Shown here one piece after another: positions 15,191 to 25,642 of a stretch of DNA of 35,691 bases (positions are counted from its first letter, which is position 1; each line of letters begins with the position of its first letter). Under the pieces are notes generated by a model. That model saw nothing but the letters and a program-made list of their open reading frames with translations. It had not been told where the DNA came from and did no database searches. Position numbers and translations under genes: made by a program. This stretch comes from Clostridia bacterium. Lineage in GTDB: Bacteria; Bacillota; Clostridia; Lachnospirales; Lachnospiraceae. The stretch spans positions 1 to 35,691 of the forward strand of contig SAAH01000031.1 in NCBI GenBank assembly GCA_009929525.1. Direction: 5' to 3'.

Positions 15191-16507
15191 TTAGTCATTC
15201 AAAAAACCTTTATAGTTTCTTACCAGCATCATGGACTCGATCTGTTTCAATGTTTCCAATACAACTCCTACGATAATGATGATAGATGTACCACCAAAGG
15301 ATACATTAGCACCAAACACTCCATTGAAGAAAAATGGAATAACTGCAACGATCGTAAGTCCTGCAGCACCAATAAAGATGACATAGTTGAGCAGTCTGGT
15401 AAGATAATCGACTGTTGGTTTTCCAGGACGGATACCTGGGATAAAACCACCCTGCTTTTTCATATTGTCTGCTACTTCCAACGGATTGAAAGTAATAGAA
15501 GTATAGAAGTAAGCAAAGAAGATCACCATAACGATATAGAACAATAATCCGATAGAATATAACGGGTTCTGGGTATCAAACCAGTTATTACTGTTCATAG
15601 CTGCTAAAACTCTGCTTCCCCAGCCTGTACCATTGGACTTTCCAAGAAGTGTAGCAATAACACTCGGGAAAGACATGATAGAAGATGCGAAAATTACAGG
15701 AATAACGCCGGCTGTATTAACTTTTAAAGGAATATGGCTGGACTGTCCACCCATCATTTTTCTGCCCTGCATCTTTTTGGAATACTGAACAGGAATTCTT
15801 CTCTCTGCTCCATTAAGGATAAGTACTAATACAACCACAGCAACAATTACAGCAAGAATGATCACAGCTGCAAGAATACCTCTTGCGATTGTATTTCCCT
15901 TTATAAAAGTCTCATACAATGTAGTCAAATCACTCGGGATACGAGATACGATATTAATCAAAAGTACGACAGAAATACCATTTCCGACACCCTTTTCATT
16001 AATCTGTTCACCAACCCACATCAAGAATGCTGATCCAGCAGTCAAGGCAACAACCACTACCACTATTTTAACAAAACTGTTATTCGGAATCAATCCCCTA
16101 TTACCAAAACCGATAGCCATGGCAACGGATTCAAATAAAGCCAGTCCTACTGTAACATAACGGGTAATCGCACCTATTTTCTTTCTTCCATCTTCTCCAT
16201 CTCGCTGCATCTCCTCAAGCTTTGGAATCGCTATCGTAAGTAACTGCATGATAATGGATGATGTGATGTATGGTGTGATACTTAATGCAAAGATAGACAT
16301 CTGTGAAAATGATCCGCCTGTAAAGGAATCCAGAAAGTTAAAAGCATCACCGGTCTGGCTTGCAAACCAATTCTGAAAATAACTGCTGTCTACACCAGGA
16401 ACCGGCAGCTGTGAGCCAACTCTCACAACTACCAGCATCATTAACACATAAAAGATCCGATGCCTGACGTCTTTCACTTTAAATACATTTTGAAGAGTCT
16501 TAAACAT
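15191..16507 (-). CDS. secY: Protein translocase subunit SecY
   Basis: SecY forms the membrane pore of the Sec system. The 438-residue protein has ten predicted membrane helices. Family signatures include the N-terminal VRVGSQLPVPGVD, the plug region GGSFSQMSIFALSITPYITS, and the late GGFIPGIRPGKPT loop that binds the ribosome and SecA. It lies 10 nt after rplO, as in most bacteria. The start has GAGGTGATC upstream. Confidence 0.98.
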   Translation of the reverse strand: MFKTLQNVFKVKDVRHRIFYVLMMLVVVRVGSQLPVPGVDSSYFQNWFASQTGDAFNFLDSFTGGSFSQMSIFALSITPYITSSIIMQLLTIAIPKLEEMQRDGEDGRKKIGAITRYVTVGLALFESVAMAIGFGNRGLIPNNSFVKIVVVVVALTAGSAFLMWVGEQINEKGVGNGISVVLLINIVSRIPSDLTTLYETFIKGNTIARGILAAVIILAVIVAVVVLVLILNGAERRIPVQYSKKMQGRKMMGGQSSHIPLKVNTAGVIPVIFASSIMSFPSVIATLLGKSNGTGWGSRVLAAMNSNNWFDTQNPLYSIGLLFYIVMVIFFAYFYTSITFNPLEVADNMKKQGGFIPGIRPGKPTVDYLTRLLNYVIFIGAAGLTIVAVIPFFFNGVFGANVSFGGTSIIIIVGVVLETLKQIESMMLVRNYKGFLND

Positions 16508-16517
16508 GAGATCACCT

Positions 16518-16952
16518 CTACTCTACTGTTCCACCTGCTGCTTCGATTTTCGCTTTAGCACCTTCGCTTACAGCGGTAACTTTTACGGTCAGTTTCTTTG
16601 TCAGTTCGCCATTACCCAGAATCTTAACTCCATCTTTTGGATTAGAAATCAGACCATTCTCAACCAAAGCTGCGATTGTGATCTCTGTACCATCCTCAAA
16701 TCTGTTAAGTTCATTTACATTAATACCAACGATAACTTTGGTATTTCTGTTATGGAATCCCCTCTTAGGAATTCTTCTGTATAAAGGCATCTGTCCACCT
16801 TCAAAACCTGGTCTTGGTGCTCCTGAACGAGCTTTCTGACCTTTGTGTCCTTTACCAGCTGTTTTTCCATTTCCTGAACCGTGTCCACGGCCTCTACGGA
16901 AATTATCACTCTGTCTGGAACCTTCTGCAGGTCTCAAATTAGATAAATCCAT
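16518..16952 (-). CDS. rplO: 50S ribosomal protein L15
   Basis: L15 is a late-assembly large-subunit protein. The 144-residue sequence has the basic Gly/Arg-rich N-terminal extension ([20 protein letters not shown]) that reaches into the rRNA, the [18 protein letters not shown] box and a C-terminal globular domain. It lies 23 nt after rpmD. Confidence 0.98.
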   Translation of the reverse strand: MDLSNLRPAEGSRQSDNFRRGRGHGSGNGKTAGKGHKGQKARSGAPRPGFEGGQMPLYRRIPKRGFHNRNTKVIVGINVNELNRFEDGTEITIAALVENGLISNPKDGVKILGNGELTKKLTVKVTAVSEGAKAKIEAAGGTVE

Positions 16953-16975
16953 TGTGGCACCTCCTTCTATCCTAT

Positions 16976-17149
16976 TTACGCTTCTTCAACTTTTACTAAA
17001 TGCTGTACCTGTTTGATCATACCTCTAACAGCAGCGTTATCAGGCATTTCAACAGTTTTATGCATTTTCTTCAGTCCTAAAGCTTCTACTGTCTTTTTGT
17101 GCTTTGGAATCGCACCGATTGTAGATTTTACCAATGTAATTTTTAACAT
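16976..17149 (-). CDS. rpmD: 50S ribosomal protein L30
   Basis: This 57-residue protein begins [20 protein letters not shown] and continues with [19 protein letters not shown], the classic short bacterial L30. It binds 23S rRNA in the large subunit. It sits in its standard place between rpsE (14 nt upstream) and rplO (23 nt downstream), with AGGAGG before the ATG. Confidence 0.97.
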   Translation of the reverse strand: MLKITLVKSTIGAIPKHKKTVEALGLKKMHKTVEMPDNAAVRGMIKQVQHLVKVEEA

Positions 17150-17163
17150 TTTCCCAGTCCTCC

Positions 17164-17673
17164 TTAAGCAAAGATCTCTTCAACGGATTTTCCGCGAAGT
17201 CTAGCTACTTCTTCTGGAGTCTTTAACTGACTTAAACCTGCGATTGTAGCAAGTACAACGTTCTGTTTATTTCTGGAACCCATACATTTTGTACGGATGT
17301 TTTTAATACCTGCTAATTCAATTACGGCACGAGCCGGACCACCAGCGATAACACCAGTACCTTCTGGAGCTCTCTTCAGCAGCATCTCTGCGCTTCCGAA
17401 CTTACCAGTATAGTCATGTGTGATACTGTTATTATCATCTCTTGCTACTGTTATTAATTTTTTCATAGCATCTTCTTTTCCTTTGCGGATAGCTTCAGGA
17501 ATTTCAGTTGCTTTACCAAGTCCTGCACCAACATGTCCGTTGCCGTCTCCAACAACAACCAAAGCAGTAAAACGCATATTACGTCCACCTTTTACAACTT
17601 TTGTTACACGTTTGATTGAGACTACTTTTTCTTCTAATTCAAACTGACTAGCATCAATGATTGCATGTCTCAT
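17164..17673 (-). CDS. rpsE: 30S ribosomal protein S5
   Basis: S5 shapes the mRNA entry tunnel and affects decoding fidelity. The 169-residue protein has the double-stranded RNA-binding-like domain with [20 protein letters not shown] and the C-terminal S5 domain with [17 protein letters not shown]. Length and order are normal; it lies 21 nt after rplR. Confidence 0.98.
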   Translation of the reverse strand: MRHAIIDASQFELEEKVVSIKRVTKVVKGGRNMRFTALVVVGDGNGHVGAGLGKATEIPEAIRKGKEDAMKKLITVARDDNNSITHDYTGKFGSAEMLLKRAPEGTGVIAGGPARAVIELAGIKNIRTKCMGSRNKQNVVLATIAGLSQLKTPEEVARLRGKSVEEIFA

Positions 17674-17694
17674 GTGTTTTCGCTCCTCCTTTTC

Positions 17695-18063
17695 CTAGAA
17701 TTCCAAACCAGCTTCTCTGGCTGCATCAGCTAACGCTTTAACTTTACCATGATATACAAAACCACCTCTGTCAAATACGACAGCTTTGATTCCGCTTTCA
17801 ACTGCTTTCTTTCCGATAACAGCTCCAAGGTAAGCAGCAGCTTCTACTGTGTTTGTATGTTCCAGTTCTGCTTTTACATCTTTCTGAAGAGTAGAAGCGG
17901 ATACTAATGTTTTTCCAACAGTATCATCGATAATCTGTGCATACATATGGTTATTACTTCTGAATACAGCCAAACGAGGTCTCTCAGTTGTACCAACGAT
18001 ATTATGACGCATTCTTCTATGCTTTTTCGTGCGGACTTCCGCTCTGGATACTTTATTAATCAT
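17695..18063 (-). CDS. rplR: 50S ribosomal protein L18
   Basis: L18 binds 5S rRNA and fixes it to the central protuberance with L5. The 122-residue protein has the basic N-terminus, [20 protein letters not shown] and the C-terminal [20 protein letters not shown] signature. It lies 17 nt after rplF. Confidence 0.98.
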   Translation of the reverse strand: MINKVSRAEVRTKKHRRMRHNIVGTTERPRLAVFRSNNHMYAQIIDDTVGKTLVSASTLQKDVKAELEHTNTVEAAAYLGAVIGKKAVESGIKAVVFDRGGFVYHGKVKALADAAREAGLEF

Positions 18064-18080
18064 CTCAACACTCTCCTTAT

Positions 18081-18620
18081 TTATTTCTTACCAGTTTTAC
18101 CAACTTTACGTCTGATAACTTCATCAGCATATTTAATACCTTTACCTTTGTAAGGTTCTGGTTTTCTTTTCTCTCTGATTTCAGCCGCATACTGACCAAC
18201 TTTTTCTTTGCTGATACCTTTTACAATGATTTTGTTACCATCAACAGTTGTCTCCAATCCTTCTGGATCTTCCATTTCAACTGGGTGAGAATATCCTAAG
18301 GAAAGAACTAATTTCTTGCCCTGTTTCTGTGCTTTGTAACCAACACCGTTAACTTCCAGAACTTTCTGGTATCCTTCATTAACTCCTGTTACCATGTTAT
18401 TGATAAGAGTTCTTGTCAGACCATGAAGTGCTTTCATTTTCTTAAGATCATTTGGTCTTGTTACGATAACATGACCATCTTCGATGTTGATGTTCATCTC
18501 GATTGGTAATTCTCTTTCAAGTGTTCCTTTGGAACCTTTACATACTACATAGTTATTCTCTTTAACTTCTACTGTAACTCCAGCTGGAATAACTACTGGC
18601 AGTCTTCCTATACGTGACAT
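18081..18620 (-). CDS. rplF: 50S ribosomal protein L6
   Basis: L6 lies near the sarcin-ricin loop and the factor-binding site. The 179-residue protein begins [19 protein letters not shown] and ends with the [20 protein letters not shown] signature. It follows a 170-nt spacer after rpsH, much longer than other gaps in the spc part of the operon. A GAGAGAA/TTCTCTC hairpin lies just before its ribosome binding site. Confidence 0.98.
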   Translation of the reverse strand: MSRIGRLPVVIPAGVTVEVKENNYVVCKGSKGTLERELPIEMNINIEDGHVIVTRPNDLKKMKALHGLTRTLINNMVTGVNEGYQKVLEVNGVGYKAQKQGKKLVLSLGYSHPVEMEDPEGLETTVDGNKIIVKGISKEKVGQYAAEIREKRKPEPYKGKGIKYADEVIRRKVGKTGKK

Positions 18621-18639
18621 ACCTGTTTCCTCCTAACTT

Positions 18640-18775
18640 AGATTTTCGGAGAGAACACGAGGTTTCTCTCTGTTTTCAGTTGCATTTGGCACACCCCGGC
18701 ACTTAGTGAAGCTAAGCCGTAAGGCAGATGCTGTACTTAGTGACGATGGTGTTACCGGGTTAAGCCTTCTGCTTT
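18640..18775 (-). promoter_or_regulatory. Structured rpsH-rplF spacer
   Basis: The 170-nt gap has no gene. On the minus strand it holds a repeated TCACTAAGT word about 37 nt apart, CCCGG/CCGGG able to enclose the middle, and a GAGAGAA/TTCTCTC hairpin just before the rplF ribosome binding site. It may regulate the distal spc genes or be an RNA-processing site. No known leader family was recognised. Confidence 0.35.
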
Positions 18776-18790
18776 ATTAAGCGTTCAAGC

Positions 18791-19192
18791 CTACCATACA
18801 AATGCCAGAACTTCGCCGCCAACCTGAAGCTTTCTAGCTTCTTTGTCAGTGATAACGCCCTGGTTTGTGGAAAGAATAGCAATACCCATTCCGCCGAGAA
18901 CTCTTGGAAGTTCTTCTTTGCCTACGTATACACGCAGACCCGGTTTGGAGATTCTTTTCAGACCTGTGATGATCTTCTCACTCTTGTCAGCACCATATTT
19001 CAGGGTGACACGAATGTTTTTGAAATTTCCATCATCTACGATGTCATACTTTGTAATATAACCTTCTTTAAGAAGAATGTCAACGATTGCAACTTTCATC
19101 TTAGATACTGGAATTTCTACTGTATCATGTTTAGCAGTGTTTGCATTACGGATTCTCGTAAGCAGATCTGCGATCGGATCGCTCATTGTCAT
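18791..19192 (-). CDS. rpsH: 30S ribosomal protein S8
   Basis: S8 is a primary binder of the 16S rRNA central domain and, in other bacteria, a feedback repressor of the spc operon. The 133-residue protein starts [17 protein letters not shown] and ends with [19 protein letters not shown] and GGEVLAFVW, all typical. GGAGG lies 8 nt before the first ATG. Confidence 0.98.
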   Translation of the reverse strand: MTMSDPIADLLTRIRNANTAKHDTVEIPVSKMKVAIVDILLKEGYITKYDIVDDGNFKNIRVTLKYGADKSEKIITGLKRISKPGLRVYVGKEELPRVLGGMGIAILSTNQGVITDKEARKLQVGGEVLAFVW

Positions 19193-19260
19193 GATAGTTT
19201 CCTCCTATTTTAGACTTTTCATGTTTGTATTATTAAGGTGTCTGAAGCAATTCCTGGTTT

Positions 19261-19446
19261 CTACCAGCTTGCTTTTTTAACACCCGGGATCTGTCCTTTG
19301 TATGCTAATTCACGGAAACAAATTCTGCAGATTCCGTATTTTCTTAAGTAAGCATGTGGACGACCACAGATTCTGCAACGATTGTATTCTCTTGTGGAGA
19401 ATTTCTGTTTACGCTGCTGTTTGATTTTCATTGACGTCTTAGCCAT
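19261..19446 (-). CDS. rpsN: 30S ribosomal protein S14, zinc type
   Basis: The 61-residue protein is the short zinc-binding (C+) form of S14, with two Cys-x2-Cys pairs in [20 protein letters not shown] and the next residues. It sits in the head of the small subunit. This short form in the spc operon is usual for Firmicutes, in contrast to the long zinc-free form of Gammaproteobacteria. It lies between rplE and rpsH. Confidence 0.98.
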   Translation of the reverse strand: MAKTSMKIKQQRKQKFSTREYNRCRICGRPHAYLRKYGICRICFRELAYKGQIPGVKKASW

Positions 19447-19466
19447 GAATCTTCCCTCCTATATTC

Positions 19467-20006
19467 TTACTTTGAAAACGGCATGTTAAATAATGTCAGT
19501 AATTCACGAGCTTCTTCATCTGTATTCGCTGTTGTAACGAAGATGATGTCCATACCTCTTACTTTATCAACTTTATCATACTCGATTTCAGGGAAAATCA
19601 GCTGCTCTTTAATGCCCAGTGCATAGTTTCCTCTTCCGTCAAATGCGTTAGGGTTAACTCCGCGGAAGTCACGTACACGTGGAAGAGCCAGGTTGATCAG
19701 ACGATCAGCAAACTCATACATTTTTTCCCCTCTCAGGGTTACTTTACAACCGATTGGCATTCCTTCACGAATCTTGAAGTTAGCTACGGAATTCTTTGCT
19801 TTTGTCAGAACTACTTTCTGTCCAGCGATCGTTTCCAGATCCTTAACAGCTGCATCTAACACTTTTGCATTGTCTTTGGCTTCACCAACACCCATATTGA
19901 TTACGATCTTTTCGAGTTTTGGCACTTCCATGATGTTTTTATATCCAAATTTTTTGATCATAGCATCTACGATCTCACTTTTGTATGTTTCTCTAAGTCT
20001 GCTCAC
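19467..20006 (-). CDS. rplE: 50S ribosomal protein L5
   Basis: L5 carries 5S rRNA into the central protuberance and contacts S13. The 179-residue protein has the family core [20 protein letters not shown], the [20 protein letters not shown] motif and a normal end. It lies 21 nt after rplX. Confidence 0.98.
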   Translation of the reverse strand: MSRLRETYKSEIVDAMIKKFGYKNIMEVPKLEKIVINMGVGEAKDNAKVLDAAVKDLETIAGQKVVLTKAKNSVANFKIREGMPIGCKVTLRGEKMYEFADRLINLALPRVRDFRGVNPNAFDGRGNYALGIKEQLIFPEIEYDKVDKVRGMDIIFVTTANTDEEARELLTLFNMPFSK

Positions 20007-20027
20007 TTTTGTTTGCCTCCTCTCTTA

Positions 20028-20333
20028 TTAATCGATCACTTCGCCAGTGCTTTTTGCAACACGGACTTTTTTTCCATCTTCTACTTTAAAGCCTACACGG
20101 ACAGCCTGTCCTTTGTGCATTACCATCAGGTTAGAAATGTCAATTGCTGCTTCTTTATTGACGATTCCACCCTGCTGATTAGCCATAGAAGGTTTGGAGT
20201 GCTTTGTGATCATGTTGATACCTTCAACGATCACTTTTCCGTCTTTAATAGACAGAACTTTTCCTTCTTTGCCTTTATCTTTGCCGGCGATCACCTTAAC
20301 GGTATCACCTTTTTTAATTTTTAAAGTTGCCAT
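20028..20333 (-). CDS. rplX: 50S ribosomal protein L24
   Basis: L24 starts large-subunit assembly and sits near the tunnel exit. The 101-residue protein has the KOW motif at its N-terminus ([20 protein letters not shown]). It lies 12 nt after rplN. Confidence 0.98.
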   Translation of the reverse strand: MATLKIKKGDTVKVIAGKDKGKEGKVLSIKDGKVIVEGINMITKHSKPSMANQQGGIVNKEAAIDISNLMVMHKGQAVRVGFKVEDGKKVRVAKSTGEVID

Positions 20334-20345
20334 CAGGTTACCTCC

Positions 20346-20714
20346 TTATAATACTTCGGGAGCCAGAGATACAATTTTCATAAACTGTTTCTCACGAAGC
20401 TCTCTTGCTACTGGTCCAAAGATACGAGTTCCCCTTGGTGTTTTATCATCTTTGATGATGACTGCTGCATTTTCATCAAATTTGATGTAAGAACCATCTT
20501 TACGACGAACACCTTTTACAGTACGTACAACAACGGCTTTCACTACATCGCCTTTTTTTACAACGCCGCCTGGTGTTGCATCTTTGACGGAAGCAACGAT
20601 TACATCACCGATATTGGCATATCTTCTCGTAGAACCACCCATAACACGGATACACAGAATTTCTTTTGCGCCAGTGTTATCAGCGACTCTAAGTCTACTT
20701 TCCTGCTGAATCAT
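20346..20714 (-). CDS. rplN: 50S ribosomal protein L14
   Basis: L14 forms part of a bridge to the small subunit and is the binding site of ribosome-silencing factor RsfS. The 122-residue protein begins [20 protein letters not shown] and carries the [20 protein letters not shown] signature. Length is exactly typical. Confidence 0.99.
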   Translation of the reverse strand: MIQQESRLRVADNTGAKEILCIRVMGGSTRRYANIGDVIVASVKDATPGGVVKKGDVVKAVVVRTVKGVRRKDGSYIKFDENAAVIIKDDKTPRGTRIFGPVARELREKQFMKIVSLAPEVL

Positions 20715-20750
20715 GCTGGTATTCCTCCTTCACGAATTTACCGATAAATG

Positions 20751-21005
20751 TTATTTCACTTTCTCAACGATCTCAACCAGTCTCCATCTTTTATCTTTGG
20801 ACAGCGGTCTGGTTTCCATTACTTTAACGGTATCACCAATGCTGCACTGGTTCATCTCATCATGGGCTTTCAATTTATATGTTCTCTTTACGATTTTCTT
20901 GTAAAGAGGATGTTTTACGTGATCTTCAATAGCAACTACAATTGTTTTGTCCATCTTGTTGCTGACTACTTTACCAACACGTGTTTTTCTAAGATTTCTT
21001 TCCAC
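20751..21005 (-). CDS. rpsQ: 30S ribosomal protein S17
   Basis: S17 is a primary 16S rRNA binder with an OB fold. The 84-residue protein has the core [20 protein letters not shown] and the signature [20 protein letters not shown]. It lies 22 nt after rpmC. Confidence 0.98.
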   Translation of the reverse strand: MERNLRKTRVGKVVSNKMDKTIVVAIEDHVKHPLYKKIVKRTYKLKAHDEMNQCSIGDTVKVMETRPLSKDKRWRLVEIVEKVK

Positions 21006-21027
21006 GACTTAGTGCCTCCTTCTAAGA

Positions 21028-21234
21028 TTACTGAACATTCGCTTTCTGAGCGATTATGGTCTGAATTCTGGCAATATTTTTACGAACCTCTTTGATTCTG
21101 CTAGTATTGTCCAGCTGATTGGTTGCATTCTGGAATCTCAGGTTAAAGAGTTCCTTTTTAGCAGCTACTAATTCTTCCTGTAATTCTGCAGCTGATTTTG
21201 TCTTTAAATCTTCTACATAATTTTTAATTTTCAC
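21028..21234 (-). CDS. rpmC: 50S ribosomal protein L29
   Basis: L29 is a small helical protein at the tunnel exit, part of the docking site for trigger factor and SRP. I choose the GTG at 21234, giving 68 residues starting [10 protein letters not shown], because AAGGCGG lies 8 nt upstream of it; another GTG at 21243 has no such site. The family core [20 protein letters not shown] is present. The start overlaps rplP by 11 nt, so translation is probably coupled. Confidence 0.96.
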   Translation of the reverse strand: MKIKNYVEDLKTKSAAELQEELVAAKKELFNLRFQNATNQLDNTSRIKEVRKNIARIQTIIAQKANVQ

Positions 21235-21661
21235 TGTTATCACCGCCTTCTAAGTCTGCACGAGAAACGATTTTACATTTACATGGTAACTTATGCATTG
21301 CAAGACGTAATGCTTCACGAGCTGTTTCTTCTGGAACACCTGCGATCTCGAACATTACACGGCCTGGCTTAACAACTGCTACCCAGTATTCAAGAGCACC
21401 TTTACCGGAACCCATACGTGTTTCTGCTGGTTTTGCTGTTACTGGTTTATCAGGGAAAATTTTAATCCAAACTTTACCACCACGTTTGATATAACGAGTC
21501 ATGGCTACACGGGCTGCCTCGATCTGATTGGATTTGATCCAACATGGATCAAGTGATACCAGACCAAATTCACCATAGTTGATCTTATTTCCTCTTAATG
21601 CTTTTCCTTTCATGGATCCGCGGAATTGTTTACGACGTTTAACTCTTTTAGGCATTAACAT
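21224..21661 (-). CDS. rplP: 50S ribosomal protein L16
   Basis: L16 lies close to the A-site tRNA and the peptidyl transferase centre. The 145-residue protein begins [20 protein letters not shown], matching the Firmicutes start, and contains [20 protein letters not shown] and the [17 protein letters not shown] region. It follows rpsC by 2 nt. Confidence 0.98.
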   Translation of the reverse strand: MLMPKRVKRRKQFRGSMKGKALRGNKINYGEFGLVSLDPCWIKSNQIEAARVAMTRYIKRGGKVWIKIFPDKPVTAKPAETRMGSGKGALEYWVAVVKPGRVMFEIAGVPEETAREALRLAMHKLPCKCKIVSRADLEGGDNSEN

Positions 21662-21663
21662 AA

Positions 21664-22320
21664 TTATTTATCGCTCCCTTCCTTAGCTCCTTTGGTTGGA
21701 AGAACTTCGCCATTATAAATCCAAGCTTTAACACCAACTTTTCCATAAGTTGTGTCTGCTTCTGCGAAGCCATAGTCAATATCAGCTCTCAGAGTCTGAA
21801 GCGGAATAGTTCCTTCGCTGTAGAACTCAGTACGAGCCATATCTGCTCCACCAACACGACCGGATACAGATGTTTTAATTCCTTTTGCACCGGATTTCAT
21901 TGTTCTCTGCATTGTTGACTTCATAGCACGACGGAAGGAAATACGATTCTCCAGCTGAAGTGCGATGTTCTCAGCTACTAACTGAGCGTCTCTGTCTGCT
22001 CTCTTAACTTCTTTGATATCTACGATCAATTTCTTTGATGTATATTTCTGAAGTTCTTTTTTAACTTTTTCGATCTCGGAACCACCTTTACCGATTACAA
22101 CACCCGGTTTAGCAGTATAAATGATAACTTTCACACGCTCAGAAGCTCTTTCGATCTCAATCTTAGAGATTCCTGCGCTGTACAGTTTCTTTTTCAGAAA
22201 TGTTCTGATATTATAGTCTTCCACAAGGTTGTCAGCAAAGTCTTTTTCTGCATACCATTTGGAATCCCAGTCTTTGATAACACCGACTCTAAGGCCGTGT
22301 GGGTTAACTTTCTGTCCCAT
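21664..22320 (-). CDS. rpsC: 30S ribosomal protein S3
   Basis: S3 lies at the mRNA entry site and has helicase-like activity with S4 and S5. The 218-residue protein has the N-terminal [20 protein letters not shown], a type-2 KH domain with [16 protein letters not shown], and the C-terminal domain with [20 protein letters not shown]. Normal length; 14 nt after rplV. Confidence 0.99.
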   Translation of the reverse strand: MGQKVNPHGLRVGVIKDWDSKWYAEKDFADNLVEDYNIRTFLKKKLYSAGISKIEIERASERVKVIIYTAKPGVVIGKGGSEIEKVKKELQKYTSKKLIVDIKEVKRADRDAQLVAENIALQLENRISFRRAMKSTMQRTMKSGAKGIKTSVSGRVGGADMARTEFYSEGTIPLQTLRADIDYGFAEADTTYGKVGVKAWIYNGEVLPTKGAKEGSDK

Positions 22321-22334
22321 GATTACCCTCCTTA

Positions 22335-22721
22335 TTATCTTTCATCTAACACGATAGAGAGATGACTTGTTCTCTTCTCGATTCTATATGCTCTACCCTG
22401 AGCTCTTGGTCTGATTCTCTTCATTGTAGGTGCTTTGTTTGCGAAGCACTCTGCAACATAAAGATTTTCAACGCTCATACCATTATTGTTCTCAGCGTTT
22501 GCGATTGCAGACTCCAATAATTTTTTAATCACGCTTGAAGCGTAACGTGGGTTGTATGTCAGAATACCCAGAGCGGTCTGTGCATCTTTTCCACGAATTA
22601 CATCCAGTACATAACAAGCTTTCTGTACAGACATTCTTGCGTAGGATAATTTAGCAGATGGTCTGGTATCTTTATTAGCATTTCTTGCTCTTTTAATCTG
22701 GCTTCTATGTCCTTTTGCCAT
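22335..22721 (-). CDS. rplV: 50S ribosomal protein L22
   Basis: L22 lines the nascent-peptide tunnel. The 128-residue protein has an unusually basic N-terminus, the [19 protein letters not shown] region, and the C-terminal hairpin [20 protein letters not shown] that reaches the constriction where macrolides act. Lies between rpsS (39 nt) and rpsC (14 nt). Confidence 0.98.
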   Translation of the reverse strand: MAKGHRSQIKRARNANKDTRPSAKLSYARMSVQKACYVLDVIRGKDAQTALGILTYNPRYASSVIKKLLESAIANAENNNGMSVENLYVAECFANKAPTMKRIRPRAQGRAYRIEKRTSHLSIVLDER

Positions 22722-22760
22722 GACTAAAATCCTCCTTTCAAGCTTGGGCTATGCCCTTTA

Positions 22761-23042
22761 TTAACGAACACCTGATCTCTTTTCGTCTTTTCCATGTCCT
22801 CTGTAAGTTCTTGTAGCAACGAACTCACCAAGTTTATGTCCAACCATATCCTCTGTTACATATACCGGCACATGTTTTCTGCCATCATGAACAGCGATTG
22901 TATGTCCAACGAATGTTGGGAAAATAGTGGAACGACGTGACCAGGTTTTAACAACTGATTTATCTCCTGCTGCATTCATAGCATCGATTTTTTTCAATAA
23001 GCTCTGATCTGCAAAAGGTCCTTTTTTCAATGAACGAGCCAT
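22761..23042 (-). CDS. rpsS: 30S ribosomal protein S19
   Basis: S19 forms a complex with S13 in the head of the small subunit. The 93-residue protein starts [19 protein letters not shown] and includes the signature [20 protein letters not shown] and [12 protein letters not shown]. Exactly typical length; 14 nt after rplB. Confidence 0.99.
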   Translation of the reverse strand: MARSLKKGPFADQSLLKKIDAMNAAGDKSVVKTWSRRSTIFPTFVGHTIAVHDGRKHVPVYVTEDMVGHKLGEFVATRTYRGHGKDEKRSGVR

Positions 23043-23056
23043 TCGCGTAACCTCCT

Positions 23057-23902
23057 TTATTTCGCTAACGTTTTACCGTCTCTTCTTCTTACAATATATT
23101 TGTTCGACTGCTTATTTTTCTTTCTAGTCTTCAGACCAAGAGCAGGTTTGCCCCATGGAGTAGATGGACCTGGACGACCGATACCAGTCTTTCCTTCTCC
23201 ACCACCGTGTGGATGGTCATTCGGGTTCATAACGGAACCACGTACTGTTGGGCGGATACCCATGTTACGTTTTCTTCCGGCTTTACCGATTTTAACCAGG
23301 CTGTGCTCACCATTACCAACAACACCAACAGATGCGCGGCAGATGATCGGAACCATTCTCATTTCGCCTGAAGGCAGTCTTAAGGTTGCGTATTTGCCCT
23401 CTTTTGCCATCAACTGAGCTCCGTTACCAGCAGAACGAACCAGCTGTCCGCCCTTTCCAGGATGAAGTTCAATATTGTGAAGCATTGTACCAACTGGAAT
23501 CTCTGACATTGGCAGGCAGTTTCCTGGTCTAACTTCTGCGTTAGCGCCATTCATCAGCTTCATACCAACTTTAAGTCCTTCTGGTGCAAGGATATATGCT
23601 TTCTCGCCGTCTGCGTAGCAGATCAGTGCGATGTTAGCTGTTCTGTTCGGATCATACTCGATTGCAGTTACAGTTGCAGGCACATCGTCTTTTCTTCTCT
23701 TGAAATCGATGATTCTGTATTTTCTTCTGCTTCCGCCTCCGCGATGTCTTACTGTGATCTTACCCTGATTATTACGTCCAGCGTTTTTCTTTAATGAAAC
23801 AACCAGTGATTTCTCTGGTGTGGATTTTGTAATTTCAGCATAATCCAATCCCGTCATATTTCTTCTTGACGGTGTATATGGGTTGTATACTTTAATTCCC
23901 AT
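23057..23902 (-). CDS. rplB: 50S ribosomal protein L2
   Basis: L2 is needed for subunit joining and peptidyl transfer. The start [20 protein letters not shown] at 23902 has GGAG 8 nt upstream; an earlier ATG six codons upstream spans that site. The 281-residue protein has the [20 protein letters not shown] region and the highly conserved [20 protein letters not shown] loop that points to the catalytic centre. Confidence 0.99.
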   Translation of the reverse strand: MGIKVYNPYTPSRRNMTGLDYAEITKSTPEKSLVVSLKKNAGRNNQGKITVRHRGGGSRRKYRIIDFKRRKDDVPATVTAIEYDPNRTANIALICYADGEKAYILAPEGLKVGMKLMNGANAEVRPGNCLPMSEIPVGTMLHNIELHPGKGGQLVRSAGNGAQLMAKEGKYATLRLPSGEMRMVPIICRASVGVVGNGEHSLVKIGKAGRKRNMGIRPTVRGSVMNPNDHPHGGGEGKTGIGRPGPSTPWGKPALGLKTRKKNKQSNKYIVRRRDGKTLAK

Positions 23903-23933
23903 TGTGATATCTCCTTTCACTTAGCGATAATCA

Positions 23934-23969
23934 GAACGAATCGGATGTTCGTTCAAGTCTCTTCGACTT
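23934..23969 (-). promoter_or_regulatory. Two hairpins in the rplW-rplB spacer
   Basis: On the minus strand, AAGTC/GACTT (23955-23969) is followed by GAACGAA/TTCGTTC (23934-23954, 7 bp). They occupy the 96-nt gap before the rplB ribosome binding site. Without a U tract they are more likely mRNA stability or processing structures than terminators. Confidence 0.4.
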
Positions 23970-23998
23970 TTTCCGCTTTCACGGCAACCGTTTGTATC

Positions 23999-24298
23999 TT
24001 ACAGACCTTCGAAGATCTCGATATCTTTGCTGTCCTCAGTCAAAGTAACGATTGCTTTTTTTGTCTTAGCTGTCAGACCAGAAGTTGCTCCACGGCGTTT
24101 TTTCTTACCATCAAGATTCATGGTATTAACACCTTTAACTTTTGTTCCTTCGAACATTTTCTCAACAGCTTCTTTAATCATGCTCTTATTAGCTTCCGGA
24201 TGAACCAGGAAAGTGTATTTTTTCTCGCCCATAGCGTTCATACTTTTCTCAGTTACAACCGGTTTAAGGATTACATCATAATATTGAACGTTAGCCAT
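23999..24298 (-). CDS. rplW: 50S ribosomal protein L23
   Basis: L23 is the main docking site for trigger factor and SRP at the tunnel exit. The 99-residue protein starts with the family motif [20 protein letters not shown] and has the [19 protein letters not shown] region. Its ATG overlaps the rplD stop by 1 nt (TAATG), so translation is coupled. Confidence 0.98.
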   Translation of the reverse strand: MANVQYYDVILKPVVTEKSMNAMGEKKYTFLVHPEANKSMIKEAVEKMFEGTKVKGVNTMNLDGKKKRRGATSGLTAKTKKAIVTLTEDSKDIEIFEGL

Positions 24299-24912
24299 TA
24301 TGCATATACCTCCTCAACTTTTGCAACAGTTGCTTTATCAATTACAACTGTGTTGTATTTAAGAATATCGAATACATTCAAAGTTCCAACGGAAGCTGTG
24401 ATTACATTCGGAATGTTTCTTGTAGAAACGATTACATTATCATTTTCTGTAACTACCATAGCTTTTCCAAGTTTCAGGCTGTCCAGAACATTCTGCATAT
24501 CCTTAGTTTTAATAGCGTCTAATTTCAATTCATCAAGAACAACCAATTTGTTCTCCTGTACTCTGGAAGTCAGAGCAGATTTGAGAGCGATTCTTCTCTC
24601 TTTTTTGTTCATTTTGAAAGAATAATCTCTTGGTACTGGAGCGAATACTACTCCGCCGCCTGTCCACTGAGGAGATCTTGTTGAACCCTGTCTTGCATGA
24701 CCGGTTCCTTTCTGTCTCCAAGGTTTTCTTCCACCGCCGCTTACTTCAGAGCGGGTTTTCGCTTTCTGAGTTCCCTGACGTTTGTTTGCCAGCTGGCGAA
24801 CTACTGCTAAATGAACAAGATGTTCATTAACTTCAACACCGAACACAGCGTCGTTCAGTTCAAGCGTGCCAACTTCTTTGCCTTCCATATTATAAACAGA
24901 TACGTTTGACAT
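24298..24912 (-). CDS. rplD: 50S ribosomal protein L4
   Basis: L4 lines the tunnel and, in enteric bacteria, represses the S10 operon through its leader; whether it does so in Firmicutes is not settled. I start it at [19 protein letters not shown] (24912), with AAAGGAGG upstream; an ATG nine codons earlier precedes that site. The 204-residue protein has the long loop [19 protein letters not shown]. One-nt overlap with rplW. Confidence 0.98.
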   Translation of the reverse strand: MSNVSVYNMEGKEVGTLELNDAVFGVEVNEHLVHLAVVRQLANKRQGTQKAKTRSEVSGGGRKPWRQKGTGHARQGSTRSPQWTGGGVVFAPVPRDYSFKMNKKERRIALKSALTSRVQENKLVVLDELKLDAIKTKDMQNVLDSLKLGKAMVVTENDNVIVSTRNIPNVITASVGTLNVFDILKYNTVVIDKATVAKVEEVYA

Positions 24913-24937
24913 CTGTGTGTTCCTCCTTTCAAGATTC

Positions 24938-24951
24938 ATGCCTTACGGCAT
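24938..24951 (-). promoter_or_regulatory. GNRA hairpin in the rplC-rplD spacer
   Basis: In the mRNA AUGCC-GUAA-GGCAU forms a 5-bp stem with a GNRA tetraloop (GUAA) 26 nt before the rplD start. Its strand-specific stable loop fits an RNA function, possibly mRNA stability or binding of a ribosomal protein. Confidence 0.4.
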
Positions 24952-24977
24952 CGGGTCCGACTTCATTTACTGTTAAA

Positions 24978-25613
24978 TTATTTTGCTGCTTTAACAGTTT
25001 CTTTGATTGTAACCAAAGATTTTTTAGGACCTGGTATAGCGCCTTTTACAAGTAACAGATTGTTCTCTGCATCAACTCGAACGATTTCCAGATTCTGAAC
25101 AGTAACTTTCTTGTTACCCATATGTCCAGCCATTTTCTTTCCTTTGAATACACGGCTTGGATCAGATGCAGCACCGTTAGAACCACCATGGCGATGATAT
25201 TTGGAACCATGAGCCATAGGTCCTCTGGAAAGTCCGTGTCTCTTGATCGGACCCTGGAATCCTTTTCCTTTGGAGATTGCAGTAGCATCTACTTTCTCTC
25301 CTGCAGCAAAGATGTCTGCTTTGATTTCCTGAGCTACTGCGTAGCCTTCAGCGTCTTCCAGACGGAATTCGCGAACGAATCTCTTATAAGAAACGCCTGC
25401 TTTATCAAACTGACCTTTCATTGGCTTGTTAACCAGTTTTTCTCTCTTGTCAACAAAACCAACCTGTACTGCACTGTAGCCGTCATTGTCTTTTGTCTTA
25501 ACCTGAGTTACTACGCAAGGACCTGCCTGCAATACAGTTACTGGAGTTAAAACTCCATCTTCGTTGAAAATCTGAGTCATTCCAACTTTTGTAGCTAAGA
25601 TTGCTTTCTTCAT
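24978..25613 (-). CDS. rplC: 50S ribosomal protein L3
   Basis: L3 starts large-subunit assembly and reaches near the peptidyl transferase centre. The 211-residue protein begins [20 protein letters not shown] and has the conserved [20 protein letters not shown] and [17 protein letters not shown] stretches. It follows a 163-nt spacer after rpsJ that holds a stable hairpin. Confidence 0.98.
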   Translation of the reverse strand: MKKAILATKVGMTQIFNEDGVLTPVTVLQAGPCVVTQVKTKDNDGYSAVQVGFVDKREKLVNKPMKGQFDKAGVSYKRFVREFRLEDAEGYAVAQEIKADIFAAGEKVDATAISKGKGFQGPIKRHGLSRGPMAHGSKYHRHGGSNGAASDPSRVFKGKKMAGHMGNKKVTVQNLEIVRVDAENNLLLVKGAIPGPKKSLVTIKETVKAAK

Positions 25614-25642
25614 TCTCTTTACCTCCTGCTTAATCTACAGCG

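Noticed and set aside
18640-18775. Third copy of the hairpin element in the rpsH-rplF gap
   Set aside because: It shares only short words such as GCACTTAG with the element core and lacks the long arms and flanks; similarity is within chance.
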